Assembly (NCBI GenBank): GCA_029216955.1
Contig: JANAVB010023996.1
Coordinates: forward strand, 15,346,490-15,410,489
Length of the DNA: 64,000 nt
Direction: 5' to 3'
DNA from: Iris pallida
Lineage: Eukaryota; Streptophyta; Magnoliopsida; Asparagales; Iridaceae
Shown: positions 1 through 11,441 of the stretch, piece by piece
How the letters are laid out: every line of letters starts with the position of its first letter
How positions within the stretch are numbered: position 1 is the first letter of the stretch
Program-made: the position numbers and the translations under genes
Notes under the pieces: generated by a model
The model's database searches: none
Seen by the model: only the letters and a program-made list of their open reading frames with translations
What the model was told of the DNA's origin: nothing

Positions 1-2608
1 GGCTAAATCCTTGACGATCAGGAGAATATTCAGATGGCCGCCATGAACTATCTCTCCAACATGTTCGCTAAAGAGGACGTGATCAAAGATGACGGTTTCT
101 TGGCCGAGATCCCTTCCATTATTTGTGACAGGGATAATGAAAGCCTTCGCACTCCCCCCTCTGACGCCGAGATTAAGACAGCTGTGTGGTCCATTAATGC
201 CGACAGCGCCCCGGGTCCGGATGGATTCAACGGGGTGTTCTTCCGCTCTTGCTGGGACATCATTCGGTCCGACCTTGGGGATGCCACAACTGCTTTCTTT
301 CAAGGGGCCACGTATCCGAAATCGATATCCTCCGCTCACATCATCCTCATCCCCAAGAAAGACAATCCGGATTCCTTCAGGGACTTCAGACCGATCAGCC
401 TCTGTACTTTCACCAGCAAAATCATCTCTAAAATCATCGCCTCCAGAATGTCGGACATCCTTCCCAGAATAATATCCGAAGAGCAAAGCGGGTTCGTCAA
501 AGGCCGTAACATCACCGATAACATTCTCCTGGCTCAAGAGATGATCACGTGTATGAAATTCCCGTCCAGGGGGGGGTACGTTGCCATCAAATTGGACATG
601 GAAAAAGCTTACGACCGTCTTGATTGGCAGTTCATGATCTGGGTGTTTCGTGCTTTTGGTTTTTCGGAACCTGTCATCGACATCATCTTTAGATCCATCA
701 ACAACTCCTGGTTTTCCACGGTCATCAATGGCCAACCTCAGGGTTTCTTCAGAGCCACTCAAGGAGTTAGACAGGGAGACCCCCTATCCTCCACCATTTT
801 CATCATCACAGCTGAAGCGCTGAGCAAAAACCTCAAAATCATGCCGAGATCTCCCGGGTTCCAACATTATCACACCACGGCCGGCTGCCCACTCATAACT
901 CATTTGGCTTATGCGGACGACATCCTCATTTTCTCCGCTGGCACTATTGGCGCCATTGAGGTGGTTATTAGCACTCTTGCTAAATACACTCGTTGCTCTG
1001 GGCAGAAAATCAACAACAGCAAGAGCGTGATCTACACTCATCACAAAGCCGATAGAACTCACTCGGCTGCGCTATCCGCCATGACCTCTTTCTCCACAGC
1101 TTACCCCCCTTTTCTGTATTTAGGTTGCCCGTTGGTGTACGGCAGAGCGAATTCTGGAATTTTCGAACATATGGTAGGTAAAATTTGCCAAAAAATTGCG
1201 GGTTGGCACAATGCCACCCTTTCCCCCGGGGGAAAATTGACTCTCATTAAGCACGTCCTATCCTCCATCCCCATATACACCCTTGCGGTGTGTGCGCCCC
1301 CCAACAAAGTGCTACTTTCTATCGAATCCATCCTCGCCAACTTTTTTTGGGGTCATCTCGAGGGCAAGAACAAGTATCACTGGGCCAGTTGGGCTACCAT
1401 GGCCAAACCTACTGAGGAGGGTGGTCTAGGATTCTGCAGGCTTGCACATATGGTCAACGCCCTCTCGGCTAAATTGTGGTGGAAAATTCGCACTGAATAC
1501 TCCATCTGGACCAGGTTCATGCGCGCGAGATACTCCAGATTCTGTCATTTAACTGAGGCGCCGGCCAATAACAGATCATCCGCGTCGTGGCGTCGCATCA
1601 TCCGTGGACGTCTCCTGGCGGAACCACACTGTCGACTGACCCTGGGCAATGGACATTCGTGGGCCTGCAAGGAACGATGGCTGGGGGACTATATCCTCAG
1701 GCCAAACGATATTACTCCGCCGATGTGCGAGATCCGTGATTTATGGGATGATGATGCGTCTGGGTGGAATTGGGATAGGGTGCATGACAGGTTTGGACCG
1801 GCTGTCGCGGCGAGCTTGGGCGCTTCTAATCTGTCGATCATTGACACTCAGGACGCGCTCAGATGGTCACCCAACCAGGAAGGTATCTTCACCCTTGCTT
1901 CGGCTAGAGCCATCCTCAGAGAAATACATACCACGAATTCACCTTCCGCCAAGTTTTGGCACACGTGTATTCCGACGAAATGGTCCATTCTTCTCTGGCG
2001 CGCCGTGCGCGGAAAACTCCCCACGGATGATGCCGTTAAATCCTTCGGATATAGCCTGGCATCCAGATGCCACTGCTGTGTTGAACACCATTCCGAATCC
2101 GTCGAGCACGTTCTGATTTCTGGGGAGTCTGCTTCTCACATTTGGACGAACCTTCACTCCAGATGCAAAATGAGACCCACAACCGGGGGCATCAACGATC
2201 TAATGGCCAGCTGGAACATGTCCCATGGACATCAGATCGTTGCTGCCGCCGCTTTTTGGGTTTTATGGAAAAACAGAAACAAGTATAGATTCGAGGGCCG
2301 TCAATTCCAGCCTCCGCAATTGTACAGTGAGGTGGTTCGACAAATCGTCAAAAGAAAGAGGTGGTGCTCTCACACCTCGAACCAGTTTTGGGCCGCACTT
2401 GACTGCTGATCGTGGCAGGGTCGTGGTTCCCTTGGGAACTCGATTTGTGTTCCTAACATTCTGATGCCCGGTCCAGTCACCGTTTTGTGGGCAACACCTT
2501 GTGCTTTTCTCTTTGTTTTGAGTCGGTCTTCGCGCATGGCGCGCTTACTTGTATAGGCTTCGGCATTTTGCGCCTATCTTTCAATAAAAGTTTTTGTTTC
2601 CCTAAAAA

Positions 2609-2617
<9 letters not shown>
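1..2617 (+). mobile_element. L1-type LINE, 3' portion (5' end outside the window)
   Basis: The left edge of the window lies inside a non-LTR retrotransposon. It contains the reverse transcriptase ORF, a 3' UTR of about 195 bases, a polyadenylation signal AATAAA at 2583-2588 and a run of 14 A at 2604-2617 that passes directly into a (TA)n tract. This layout (ORF2, short UTR, signal, A tail) is the known plan of plant L1 elements. The endonuclease part would lie upstream of position 1 and is not visible. A second copy of the same or a sister 3' end lies in inverse orientation just beyond the TA tract. Confidence 0.93.
34..2409 (+). CDS. LINE ORF2 protein: reverse transcriptase with C-terminal zf-RVT domain (partial)
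   Basis: This open frame of 791 codons encodes the reverse transcriptase that copies LINE RNA at a nicked genomic target. The palm motif LDMEKAYD is near residues 187-194, with a catalytic Asp at 188. The catalytic YADD is at residues 293-296, and QGVRQGDPLS lies between them. From about residue 640 a Trp/Cys/His-rich block (FWHTCIPTKWSILLW, then CHCC) matches the zf-RVT domain usual in plant L1 ORF2. No RNase H domain follows. The ATG at 34 is not a real start: sense coding continues upstream to position 1, interrupted by an in-frame TAA at 4-6. The endonuclease half is missing because of the window edge. The part seen here is otherwise uninterrupted, so this copy looks fairly young. Confidence 0.92.
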   Translation: MAAMNYLSNMFAKEDVIKDDGFLAEIPSIICDRDNESLRTPPSDAEIKTAVWSINADSAPGPDGFNGVFFRSCWDIIRSDLGDATTAFFQGATYPKSISSAHIILIPKKDNPDSFRDFRPISLCTFTSKIISKIIASRMSDILPRIISEEQSGFVKGRNITDNILLAQEMITCMKFPSRGGYVAIKLDMEKAYDRLDWQFMIWVFRAFGFSEPVIDIIFRSINNSWFSTVINGQPQGFFRATQGVRQGDPLSSTIFIITAEALSKNLKIMPRSPGFQHYHTTAGCPLITHLAYADDILIFSAGTIGAIEVVISTLAKYTRCSGQKINNSKSVIYTHHKADRTHSAALSAMTSFSTAYPPFLYLGCPLVYGRANSGIFEHMVGKICQKIAGWHNATLSPGGKLTLIKHVLSSIPIYTLAVCAPPNKVLLSIESILANFFWGHLEGKNKYHWASWATMAKPTEEGGLGFCRLAHMVNALSAKLWWKIRTEYSIWTRFMRARYSRFCHLTEAPANNRSSASWRRIIRGRLLAEPHCRLTLGNGHSWACKERWLGDYILRPNDITPPMCEIRDLWDDDASGWNWDRVHDRFGPAVAASLGASNLSIIDTQDALRWSPNQEGIFTLASARAILREIHTTNSPSAKFWHTCIPTKWSILLWRAVRGKLPTDDAVKSFGYSLASRCHCCVEHHSESVEHVLISGESASHIWTNLHSRCKMRPTTGGINDLMASWNMSHGHQIVAAAAFWVLWKNRNKYRFEGRQFQPPQLYSEVVRQIVKRKRWCSHTSNQFWAALDC

Positions 2618-2653
<36 letters not shown>

Positions 2654-2659
2654 ATATAA

Positions 2660-2756
<97 letters not shown>
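2604..2756. repeat. A14 tail followed by (TA)n microsatellite
   Basis: A run of 14 A is followed by about 140 bases of TA dinucleotide repeat with a few TAAA and TACA interruptions. It separates two LINE 3' ends that face each other and probably formed by expansion of both tails. Open frames reading YIYIYI across it are artefacts. Confidence 0.95.
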
Positions 2757-2757
<1 letters not shown>

Positions 2758-2858
2758 CCGCAATTTTATTCAAGTATAGGCGCAAAATGTCGTAGCCTTT
2801 ACAAGTGAGCACAAAACTGCCCAAAGGCAAAAACTAAAAACAGGAGGGAGCGAAGTCG
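2757..2858 (-). mobile_element. LINE 3' end fragment in inverse orientation
   Basis: Read on the minus strand, this stretch matches the 3' UTR of the LINE on the left. The 14-base core CATTTTGCGCCTAT is present at 2564-2577 (+) and 2776-2789 (-), flanked by similar ACTTGTAWAGGCT and GAATAAAA words. The minus-strand AATAAA is at 2770-2765. Only about 100 bases are recognisable, so this is a heavily 5'-truncated insertion. The inner edge near 2858 is approximate. Confidence 0.8.
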
Positions 2859-3236
2859 CTAAAAAGAGTCAGGAGGACAGGGAGTCCCAGAAGCCTCCCC
2901 TGGCATGCTTGTAAACTCTGGTGATTTTGCGGATCTGTCTAAGGACCTCTCTGGTGATTTAACTAAATCTAGCAAATAATAATATGTGAAAACGCTAGAG
3001 TGATCAGGAAATAGTGTGAAGTTGATAGGAGCACCCGAACAGATTTTTCTCTTATGAAAATTCGTGAACCAAGAGTCTGAAGCTTCTTGGGACACAAAAA
3101 TAAATTCGTCGTAGAAGTTCCCATCGGGTCTCGAAGGAGTGTAAAGTGAAAAGGAGGCCGCCTCATGAGGGGTTGAGGATGAACCTTCATCAGCCTTCCT
3201 CTTCTTTTTAGAAGAAATAGGTTGCTTGGGAGCCAT
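2859..3236 (-). pseudogene. Third ORF downstream of Copia pol, N-terminal part (putative plant transposon protein type)
   Basis: The frame starts at an ATG at 3236 and begins with a Lys/Arg-rich, Ser-rich segment (SSKKKRKADEGSSS). It then reaches a motif resembling RKICSGAPINFTLFPDH. The nested plus-strand copy has the same arrangement at 16981-17200: a basic and Ser-rich start, then RTICSGSPIKWTVFPDH. After about residue 88 the similarity stops, so the rest is truncated or replaced, probably where the LINE entered. The family looks like the putative plant transposon protein domain often found near retroelements. Its function is unknown, and I see no envelope-like membrane segment. Confidence 0.65.
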
Positions 3237-3822
3237 ATGAAAAATAGCACGGAAAGAAAAGAGAGAGATATACCGAAATTGATGGTGAACAATGGAAGAG
3301 AACCTCGAGAGATCTCCAAATCCGAAGTTTGAAAGCTTGAAGAGCTTGGATGAGGGAGAACAAGGAGGTTAGGGTTAGGGTTTTTCGGTAGGGTTTGAAG
3401 GTGCTTGATGACGAAGATGATGATGAAGAGGTTTTAAATAGAAGAGGGGTCGGCTGTCCAGCTTCTGTTCGAAATCCCCCAGACCGAGTTCAGTCTGAGG
3501 TCGGCCTGAACTCTGACCGAGTTCGGTCACTAGGGTTTCAAGGCAGAGTTGGAAACAATGTGATAGTTTTTAACATAAATACAAAAAATAATTTAGAAAT
3601 AATTGTATTGAAGGAAATAATTTAAAATTTATTAATTAATTCCCATAAATTGCCATAAATACTTTGGGTTAGCTGTAGGGGCCGGATCCGAGCTGGCTGT
3701 AGTCCTAAGACTAGTGTACCGTGTCACTTCAGGTTATTTATACCTGTGTGACAGAAGGGCCCTTTCCGCTTATAACCAAAATAAATTTAGCAAATTCATG
3801 TTCATTAAATAATAATAATATA
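3237..3822 (-). promoter_or_regulatory. Spacer between pol and the third ORF, with promoter-like elements
   Basis: On the minus strand the spacer holds repeated GACCGAGTTC words (3515-3530 and 3482-3495), a TATA-like CTATTTAAAA at 3443-3434, and then a CT-rich leader before the ATG at 3236. The plus-strand copy has similar GAGTTCGG words directly before a TATA run. This suggests that the third ORF has its own transcript rather than being read through from the LTR. The assignment is an inference from two copies. Confidence 0.5.
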
Positions 3823-4390
3823 TTATATTACCTCAACATCCAGAATTCCTAATTCTCTTCGTATAATGTTAAAACGATCTTCAGCCAAAGGCTTTGTGAA
3901 GATGTCAGCTAGTTGATATTCAGTATCAACAAATTCTAAAACAATATCACCTTGCAAAACATGGTCTTTCAAAAAGTGATGTCTAATTTCTCTGTGTTTA
4001 GTGCATGAATGACATATGGGATTTTTAGTGAGATTTATAGAGCTAGTGCTATCACAGTAAATGGAAATATAATGAAAGAATAATTGGAAGTCTTCCAGAG
4101 TTTGTTTCATCCACAAAATTTGTGCACAACAACGTCCTGCAGCTATATACTCAGCTTCAGTAGTTGATAATGCAACTAAATTTTGTTTCTTAGAAGACCA
4201 GGAGACCAAGGACTTTCCTAGAAAATGACATATACCGCTGGTACTTTTACGATCGATTTTGCATCCAGCAAAATCTGCGTCTGAGCAACCTATCAGGTCA
4301 AACGAATCAGATTTAGGATACCAAAGACCGGTTGTCAAAGTTCCTTTAAGGTATCGCAAGATACACTTAACAGCACTTACATGTGATTCT
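3823..4390 (-). pseudogene. Copia pol fragment: RNase H domain
   Basis: The minus-strand frame (3823-4359, open further to 4390) encodes the C-terminal RNase H region of Copia pol. Visible landmarks are LRYLKGT, DADFAGCKIDRKSTSG, SWSSKKQNLVALSTTEAEYIAA and the ADIFTKPL tail typical of the family. It ends just beyond the tail. The N-terminal side of the domain stops at the insertion site of the large LTR element and continues in the same strand at 20679. It is a broken gene only because of that insertion; this part has no internal stops. Confidence 0.9.
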
Positions 4391-4395
4391 TTAAG
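4391..4395. repeat. Target-site duplication, left copy (TTAAG)
   Basis: This 5 bp pairs with TTAGG at 20674-20678, with one mismatch. Removing everything between the copies, plus one copy, restores a continuous Copia pol reading frame. That confirms the site as a true insertion point rather than a chance match. Confidence 0.85.
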
Positions 4396-7300
4396 TGTAA
4401 CACCCCAGTCCCAAAATACGTAGGACTAAGTACGTAGACATGCTAGCTGTATACATACGAAGTACATGGGCCTTATATGTATACATAAGCTGTAAAATGC
4501 AGTAAATCACAACTAACTAATCTCATCCACAAAATAAAATCAAGTTTTTATAGAAATAAGTAAGAATTTGTCTGTTCACATGTAGTTGGGCGGAGATAAA
4601 TCTACTACCAACTAATAAAAGAAAAGATATACATGACATACGAAAGAATTGGCGAAAATAGCAAGAAAGTTCCAAGGTACGTCATCTTCGAAGAAATTGA
4701 GAAGACCACAATCCAGGATAGGATACCTGCGGAAGACATGAACACACACCTGGGGAATAACCAGGTCCTCAGAGGGACGTAACAAGATACAGGAAGAACA
4801 TGCTAATATGAACTGTCAGAATAATAAAATAATATACAAAACTCTCCTAGACACCAATATGCAAAAGGGAATGCTAACCATCTATTGTGTAATTTAGAGG
4901 ACAACTTTCATGCGCATGGGTGGGATTTAGGCTACATGTACGCAACTGGCACCCAGTCATCTGTATCTGTCCGTAACGTCCAAAACGTCAGAGGGTATCT
5001 GCAAATATAAATCGCCACAGTTCCATCTGGAGACTGTGGTTTACCTGTTTGGATTCCCATACGCACTAGTGACTGTCCTTCCCCAATACTTTCCACACTG
5101 ACCAAGTCATGTCCATGACCCGTCCAGTTTTGTAACTGCTCGAGTCTCTATACCTTAATCGTAGCAGTTACGATCTATCCGTCACATGACAATAAAGATG
5201 GCCAGTCCATAAGTTATGCCCCTAGCAAAATGTCTCAAACCGTATAGTGTGATTGTCATGGCCAAAGGAGATATAAGGATATCCCACAATAGGAGGGTAG
5301 TCCACTACAACTAAGTCGACATGCAACAAATAAAAATAAAGCAAAGGAAACAACTGATAAAGTCGCTTGCACCCAAGTGTGGCTTGGACGTGCAGTTTAT
5401 ATATATAAAAATAACAAATATGAAATAAAGTAAATAATACGGAAAATAAATAATAAGACAGTTAATTAGCAAGGTATACTTGCCTGGTAGGATGCCTGTG
5501 TGCTGCGATGATCATGATGGCACAACATATGACTTCGATGTTACAACTATTCCAGACGGCCTCCAATAATGGCACGGACTGTTCCATCGGGTCCAGAATG
5601 GTCAATTTAGCTAGGGACGACAGGAGGTAGTACAGAATTTACGAGGAATTTAGGAATAATGTGCTTGGTTTATGGACATGAGGATAATCGAAGAAATTCA
5701 CAAAAATACTTATATAATTTTAGAAAAATATTCATGATAGTTGAAAACATATTTTTATTAGTTAAAATAACTTACGAAACTGCTAAAAATAATTTTATAT
5801 ATAACAATTGGGAACTATATAAAAATCGTTCTAGGACAAAACTATAACTGGTAGATCAAAATAACTTATCATAAATTAATATACCCTTAGGGTTTAGAAA
5901 GTAATTTCTAACTAAATAGTGAAAATTTTCTAGGGTTGAAAATATTATAACCATTTGTTTTTATACCATAAAACTAGTATAAATAAAGCTTATTTTAAAG
6001 TACCACAAAATATAATAATACTTTTATTAGTCAAGAATATATTTGCCAAATATAAAAAACAAAAAAAATATTTTGGGGATAAAACCCAAAATTTAAAATT
6101 ATATAGATAGCACTAACCAGTTTTACATATAGTCTAGAAAGTAATATATAATTCTTAAAATAAATACTAATAATCATGATAACAAATTTTAATAACCTAA
6201 TAAAAAATGATAACAAGTATAGTAGACTTAAATACAATACTGATAAAAGTAACATTAATAATAATAATTATTATTATTATTAGTACATATACTATATAAA
6301 AAAATAGTAATAATAATACTAATAATAAAATAATAATAATAACAGTAATATTATATATGTATATGTCGAAAGTAGTATACTACATAAAAATTTGTATTTA
6401 AAAAAATATAAGAAAATAATTGTTACTTTCCCTTCACTGTTTCCTTTATTCATTGAGAAGGAGAACAAGTGAGAGAAAGAAATGGAAAAGAGAATAACAT
6501 GGAGGAAGAAGGAGAGTGAGGGAGAGATCACGAGTGAGAAGGAAAGGAAAAGGGGATAGATCGGGATATGAGAGCTCACCGGCGGCTGGCTGCTCCTGGG
6601 TGCGGCGCTGGCCGCTACGGAGGGGCGCCGCGGAGGCGCGGACCGGTGGCTGGCGTCTGGTGCTCGAGTGTACGGGCGGAAGAGTCTCGGCGCCGGAACT
6701 TGCTGAAGTCGCCGGATCTGGACGATCCGGCTCGATGCAGAGGTCGCCATGGCGAGGTGGAGTATACCGGAGCGGATGCAGCTCCGGAAGCGGATGGGGG
6801 TCGCTGGGCACGGCCGGGAGTGTTGGGGTCGGGCTGTCGTCGGACGGTGACGAGGAGGTGGGTCAGGCGGCGGTCAGTGAGGTAGCACAAGGGAGCATTC
6901 GGCACGGCGACGGGGCGCACCGCCGACGGCTGTTCGGATCTCCGGTCGGCGGCGGACGGCGCGGATAGGTGTGGCAGCCATGCGGCTCCGCCTGAGTGGG
7001 CCGGAGGGAAAGGCGGAAGCGGTGGTCGTGCGTCCGGGGGTGGGAGCGGCGTTCGTCGGACGCATGATGGTGGAAGAGGCCAGGTGCTGTTCCGATGGTC
7101 GGGGGTGCGAGCGGAGGACAGGTACGGGTTTTTCGTCTCTCCTTTCTCAGCATGTGGTGGTTGTGTCGTTGGCGGATTTAGGGTTTTTGGGTTGTGTGGT
7201 GGTGGGTGGTTGTGATGTTTGGGCGGCAGCAGTGTGCCGCGGTGGAGACGAGGGTCGGCAGTGGCAGCGATGTCGGGCGTGGTGAAGGTAGCTGTAATGG

Positions 7301-8344
7301 CGATTGTGGAGGTGATGATGTGGTGTGGAGGCGACGGTGGCGACGGGGCAACGGGTGTGTGGCAGTGAGGGAACGGGGGAGGCATGGTGACGCTGGTCGT
7401 AGACAGGGTGGGATCGGCGACCGAGACGGCGCGACAGTGCTCAAGACTTGGATTAGGTTTAGGGTTTGTGGTCGGGTGGATTGTGTCGGGGTTTGTCCGA
7501 CACGGAGAAAATTCTTATGTGTAAAAAGTGGAATAAAATATCTGGATGGGGGAACATGGACACGATGCACATGGGTAGGATTTATTTGTGGAATAATACT
7601 GTAGAGAACTCAATGGGAAGCTCCCCTATATATAGGGTTGAGGAAATCCTTAGTAGATAAGGATTGAACCAAAATAGATAATTCATTTTTCAATCTAAAT
7701 TAAATTCAAATTTTAAATCTAGATAATATCAAATAATGATTTAATCTTATTCAAAAATCTATATAGAATTTATAAAATCGCCATCCAATTTATTTGTGAT
7801 AAAATAGTTTAAAATTAACTTTTTATCACTTGAAAAATATGTACAATATTAATTTTGAAAAATCATAATAAATATTTTTAAATATTAATAGGAAATATTT
7901 TGAATTATTCTTTGTACAATAAATAATTAAAGTGTCGAAATTATGAATAATACTTCAAAATACCTTTTGTAGAAAAATTAAGATAGTTAATAAAAATAAA
8001 TTTTGAAAATTTAAATCGTCTACACGAATCAAATTTTGTGTACTTCGCAATCAACTAAAAGTATCTACGTATATATATTATTTTTGAAAGCGGTATAATT
8101 AAATAAAAATTGCCACTAGTGCGACAAAAATTTTTATTTCAGACAAAACAAAATAAAATATTTACTATACTAATATTGAAATGAACTATATGTTTTCTAA
8201 AATTCAGAAATAAAGCATTTTCAAACTATTTACCTCGTACATATTCGCACTCGACGAAATTTTGCGCGCGACGTTCAAATTCGAAAACAAAAATCAATAC
8301 CAAATAAAATTTTAAAATCATAGAGAAAATTTAGGAGTTTTTTA
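4396..8344 (-). repeat. LARD-like element, 3' LTR (intact copy, 3949 bp)
   Basis: This LTR can be followed base for base against the split copy on the right. It contains an AT-rich part (4396-6520), a GC-rich part (about 6560-7520, probably R/U5 leader) and an AT-rich U3 (7640-8344). The length agrees with the split copy (1807 + 1752 bases plus a 406-base deletion). A 7-bp-stem hairpin GTGTCGG...CCGACAC around 7487-7504 is present in both copies. The GC-rich part gives many overlapping frames, but none resembles a protein. Confidence 0.85.
7625..7636 (-). promoter_or_regulatory. TATA box of the LARD LTR
   Basis: The word CCTATATATAGG is kept in both LTR copies (here and at 19953-19964). It lies at the boundary between the AT-rich U3 and the GC-rich leader, which is where an LTR promoter is expected for minus-strand transcription. 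The word is palindromic, so direction comes from the LTR layout, not from the box. Confidence 0.6.
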
Positions 8345-9634
8345 TCCTACCCAACTTACAAGAATTTTGTCCTCAAAATTAAGAATGATTAGGGGGTTGA
8401 TAAGGTACATGGGTATATCGATAAGGCAACACAATTAAATTAATTGGGCAAGGCAAGGACACGACGTTTAACACAAACATGCATTAGAAAAATCATGATT
8501 CGATAACTACGAAAATAAATCATGGATATGGACTCGAATGATGGTCACTAGTTAAGGCGATAAAATCATGATAACATGAATTTAGGAAATAGGAAGGGAT
8601 CGAGTAGATTAAAGAGAATAATTTAGGGACTTAGGAGATATGGTTTATTGAGAGAAAAAAACAGTGTACTAGTCATCTACGTTGAGGGCACGATTAAGAC
8701 AACGATTGGGATCATTCTAAGGTTTTCAAAAGATTAGAAAGTCGCATTAGTCCGGTATAGGGTCGAAGGAAAGGACGAGTAGCTTAAGACGAAGATATAG
8801 TCACATTGGGTGGTAATGGTCATAAGTGTTAGGACAGCTAGAGGAAATCCATGTACAAGCGCCTTCGTCCTTCTAAAATAGGTGAAGGGCGAAAGCAATA
8901 TAGAGTTTGGAAAGAGATAACATTGAATACTATTACGTGGTTCAAAGGTGATGGAATAATTCAAAAGAGAATTGTCAAGGCTGTTGCGGAGGAGACTAGA
9001 GGCAAGTTTTACTATGTCTCTATCCACGTAGAACAAAAAGCGAACCAAAGTGCACTCAGTTGATCAGACCATCATGCACCGGTTCTGACTAGACAATATG
9101 TTAGTGAGCGCGCTCAATAGCATAAGTCATGAACAAACTCGATAGATGGATAAGCTTACAAAACTAGATTATAGTAGCAACATTAGTCAAGATGGTAAAA
9201 ACATAGGCACGTGAGATTAAGATTGAAAGGAAGTAGAGTTTGGTCAAGTCCATAAAAATCTAGGTAATGTCATATGTTGATACCTATACAGTCGTTCCAC
9301 CGTCTGCTTGTCTAAGACTTGGTCAAGGTCATAAGGAAGGTTAGGTCGTAAGGCATTCTACCCAACTTACAAGAGTTAAACTAGTAGGGTGATGGAACAA
9401 TGGGTCATGTCCACCTAGTATGGGTTACCTTTTTAATCTCTATCAAGTATGAAAGAAGGCACGAATCAAGCAAGGTGCAAATCGAGGAATCAAACGAGAG
9501 TTCGAAAATGGAATCAAGGAGGGAGGTCAAGTATATGGATGAGATCCTAGACTCTAATCCGATATGCAGGCTTGTTTGGTACGGTAAAGTAATCAAATAA
9601 TTTATCTTGACCTGCATGGGCCACTACAAAAATA
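8345..9634 (-). other. Internal region of the LARD-like element, no coding capacity
   Basis: These 1290 bases hold only short frames without any recognisable motif. The words CTACCCAACTTACAAGA occur at both ends of the region (about 8349 and 9359). This suggests either a duplicated polypurine-side segment or a deletion between two such copies that removed gag-pol. Confidence 0.7.
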
Positions 9635-11441
9635 TGTAACGTCCTATTCCCAAAATACGTAGGACTAAGTACGTAGACATGCCAGCTGTATACATACGAA
9701 GTACATGGGCCTTGTATGTATACATAAACTGTAAAATGCAGTAAACCACAACTAACTAATCTTATCCATAAAATAAAATTAAGTTTTTATAGAAATAAGT
9801 AAGAATTTGTCTGTTCACATGTAGTTGGGCAGAGACAAATCCACTACCAACTAATAAAAAGAAAAGAGATACATGACATACGAAAGAATTGGAGAAAGTA
9901 GCAAGAAAGGTCCAAGACACGTCATCTTCAAAGAAATGGAGAAGACCACGATCCCGGCTAGGATACCTGCGGAAGACATAAACACACACCTGAGGAATAA
10001 CCAGGTCCTCAGAGGGACGTAACAAGATACAGGAAGAACATGCTAATATGAACTGTCAGAATAATAAAATAATATACAAAACTCTCCTAGACACCAATAT
10101 GCAAAAGGGAATGCTAACCTTCTATTTTGCAATTTAGAGGGCAACTTCATGCGCATGGGTGAGATTTAGGCTACATGTACGCAACTGGCATCCAGTCATC
10201 CGTATCCGTCCGTAACATCCAAAATGTCAGAGGGTATCTGCAAATATAAATCGCTACAGTTCCATCCGGAGACTGTGGTTTACCTGTTTGGATTTCCATA
10301 CGCACTCGCGACTGTCCTCCCCCAATACTTTCCATACTGACCAAGTCATGTCCATGACCCGCCCAGTTTTGTAACTGTTCGAGTCTCTATACCTTAATCG
10401 TAGCAGTTACGATCTATCCGTCACACGAAAATAAAGATGGCCAGTCCATAAGTCATGTCCCTAGCAAAATGTCTCAAACCGTGTAGTGTGAGTGTCATGG
10501 CCAAAGGAGATATAAGGATATCCCACCATAAGAGGGTAGTCCACTACAACTAAGTCGACATGCAACAAATAAAAATAAAGCAAAGAAAATGACTGATAAA
10601 GTCGCTTGCACCCAAGTGTGGCTTGGACGCGCAGTTTATATATAAAAAAAACAAATATGAAACAAAGTAAATAATGCAAAAAATAAATAATAGGACAGTT
10701 AATTAGCAAGGTATACTTGCCTGGTAGGACGCCTGTGTGCTGCGATAATCATGATGGCACAACATATGACTTCGATGTTACAACTATGCCAGAAGGCCTC
10801 CAATAATGGCATGGACTTTCCATCGGGTCCATAATGGTCAATTTAGTGAGGGACGACAAGAGGTAGTACAAAATTGGCGAGGGATTTTGGAATAATGTGC
10901 TTGGTTTATGGAAATGAGGATAATCGAAAAAATTCACAAAAATACTTATATAATTTTAGAAAAATATTTATAATAGTTGAAAACATATTTTTATTAGTTA
11001 AAATAATTTATGAAACTGCTAAAAATAATTTTATATATAACAATTGGGAATTATATAAAAATTATTCTAGGACAAAACTATAATTGGTAGATCAGAATAA
11101 TTTATCATAAATTAATATACCCTTAGGGTTTAGAAAGTAATTTCTAACTAAATAGTGAAAATTTTCTAGGGTTGAAAATATTATAACCATTTGTTTTTAT
11201 TCCATAAAACTACATAAAAATTTGTATTTAAAAAAATATAAGAAAATAATTGTTACTTTTCCTTCACTGTCTCCTTTATTCATTGAGAAGGACAACAAGT
11301 GAGAGAAAGAAACGGAAAAGATAATAACATGGAGGAAGAATAAGAGTGAGGGAGAGATCGAGAGTGAGAAAAAAAGGAGAAGGGGAGAGATCGGGATAGG
11401 AGAGCTCACCGGCGGCTGGCTGCTCCTGGGTGCAACGCTGG
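9635..11441 (-). repeat. LARD-like element, 5' LTR, first part
   Basis: This matches 4396 to about 6612 of the other LTR, except that 406 bases (5973-6378 of the intact copy) are missing. The missing block is flanked by the 4-base word ACTA in the intact copy. In the 170 aligned bases starting near 4441 and 9682 I counted ten differences, all transitions. The part ends at the insertion site of the Copia composite. Confidence 0.85.
11437..11441. repeat. Target-site duplication GCTGG, left copy
   Basis: An identical GCTGG lies at 18917-18921. In the uninterrupted LTR copy the corresponding sequence at about 6608-6612 has a single GCTGG, so the duplication came with the insertion of 11442-18916. 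Confidence 0.92.

Larger units (their letters stand above)
2859..4390 (-). mobile_element. Copia (Sirevirus-like) element, 3' part, left piece
   Basis: Read on the minus strand, this piece carries the end of pol (RNase H), an AT-rich spacer with a promoter-like stretch, and then a third ORF. The same order occurs in the nested plus-strand copy at 15.1-18.3 kb. Its upstream half is not adjacent: it resumes at 20679, because a 16.3 kb element was inserted after position 4395. The 3' LTR is not seen; the element is cut off by the LINE fragment. Confidence 0.88.

Noticed and set aside
2487..2830. Open frames on both strands with YIYIYIYI repeats (also at 62946-63291)
   Set aside because: They are translations of (TA)n microsatellites and carry no protein-like sequence.
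3367..3392. GGTTAGGGTTAGGG, telomere-like
   Set aside because: Only two units, not TTTAGGG arrays. Such CCCTAA words are common in plant leaders and promoters.
6319..7604. Many overlapping long frames on both strands in a GC-rich stretch (and again at 18783-19995)
   Set aside because: The stretch is the leader part of the LARD LTR, present in both LTRs. GC-rich, stop-poor composition gives frames on all strands, none has a motif, and the two copies do not preserve any one frame.
9620..9640. CACTACAAAAATATG just before the second LARD LTR, resembling a CACTA end
   Set aside because: No matching inverse terminus, subterminal repeats or 3-base duplication was found nearby. Probably chance at the LTR-internal junction.
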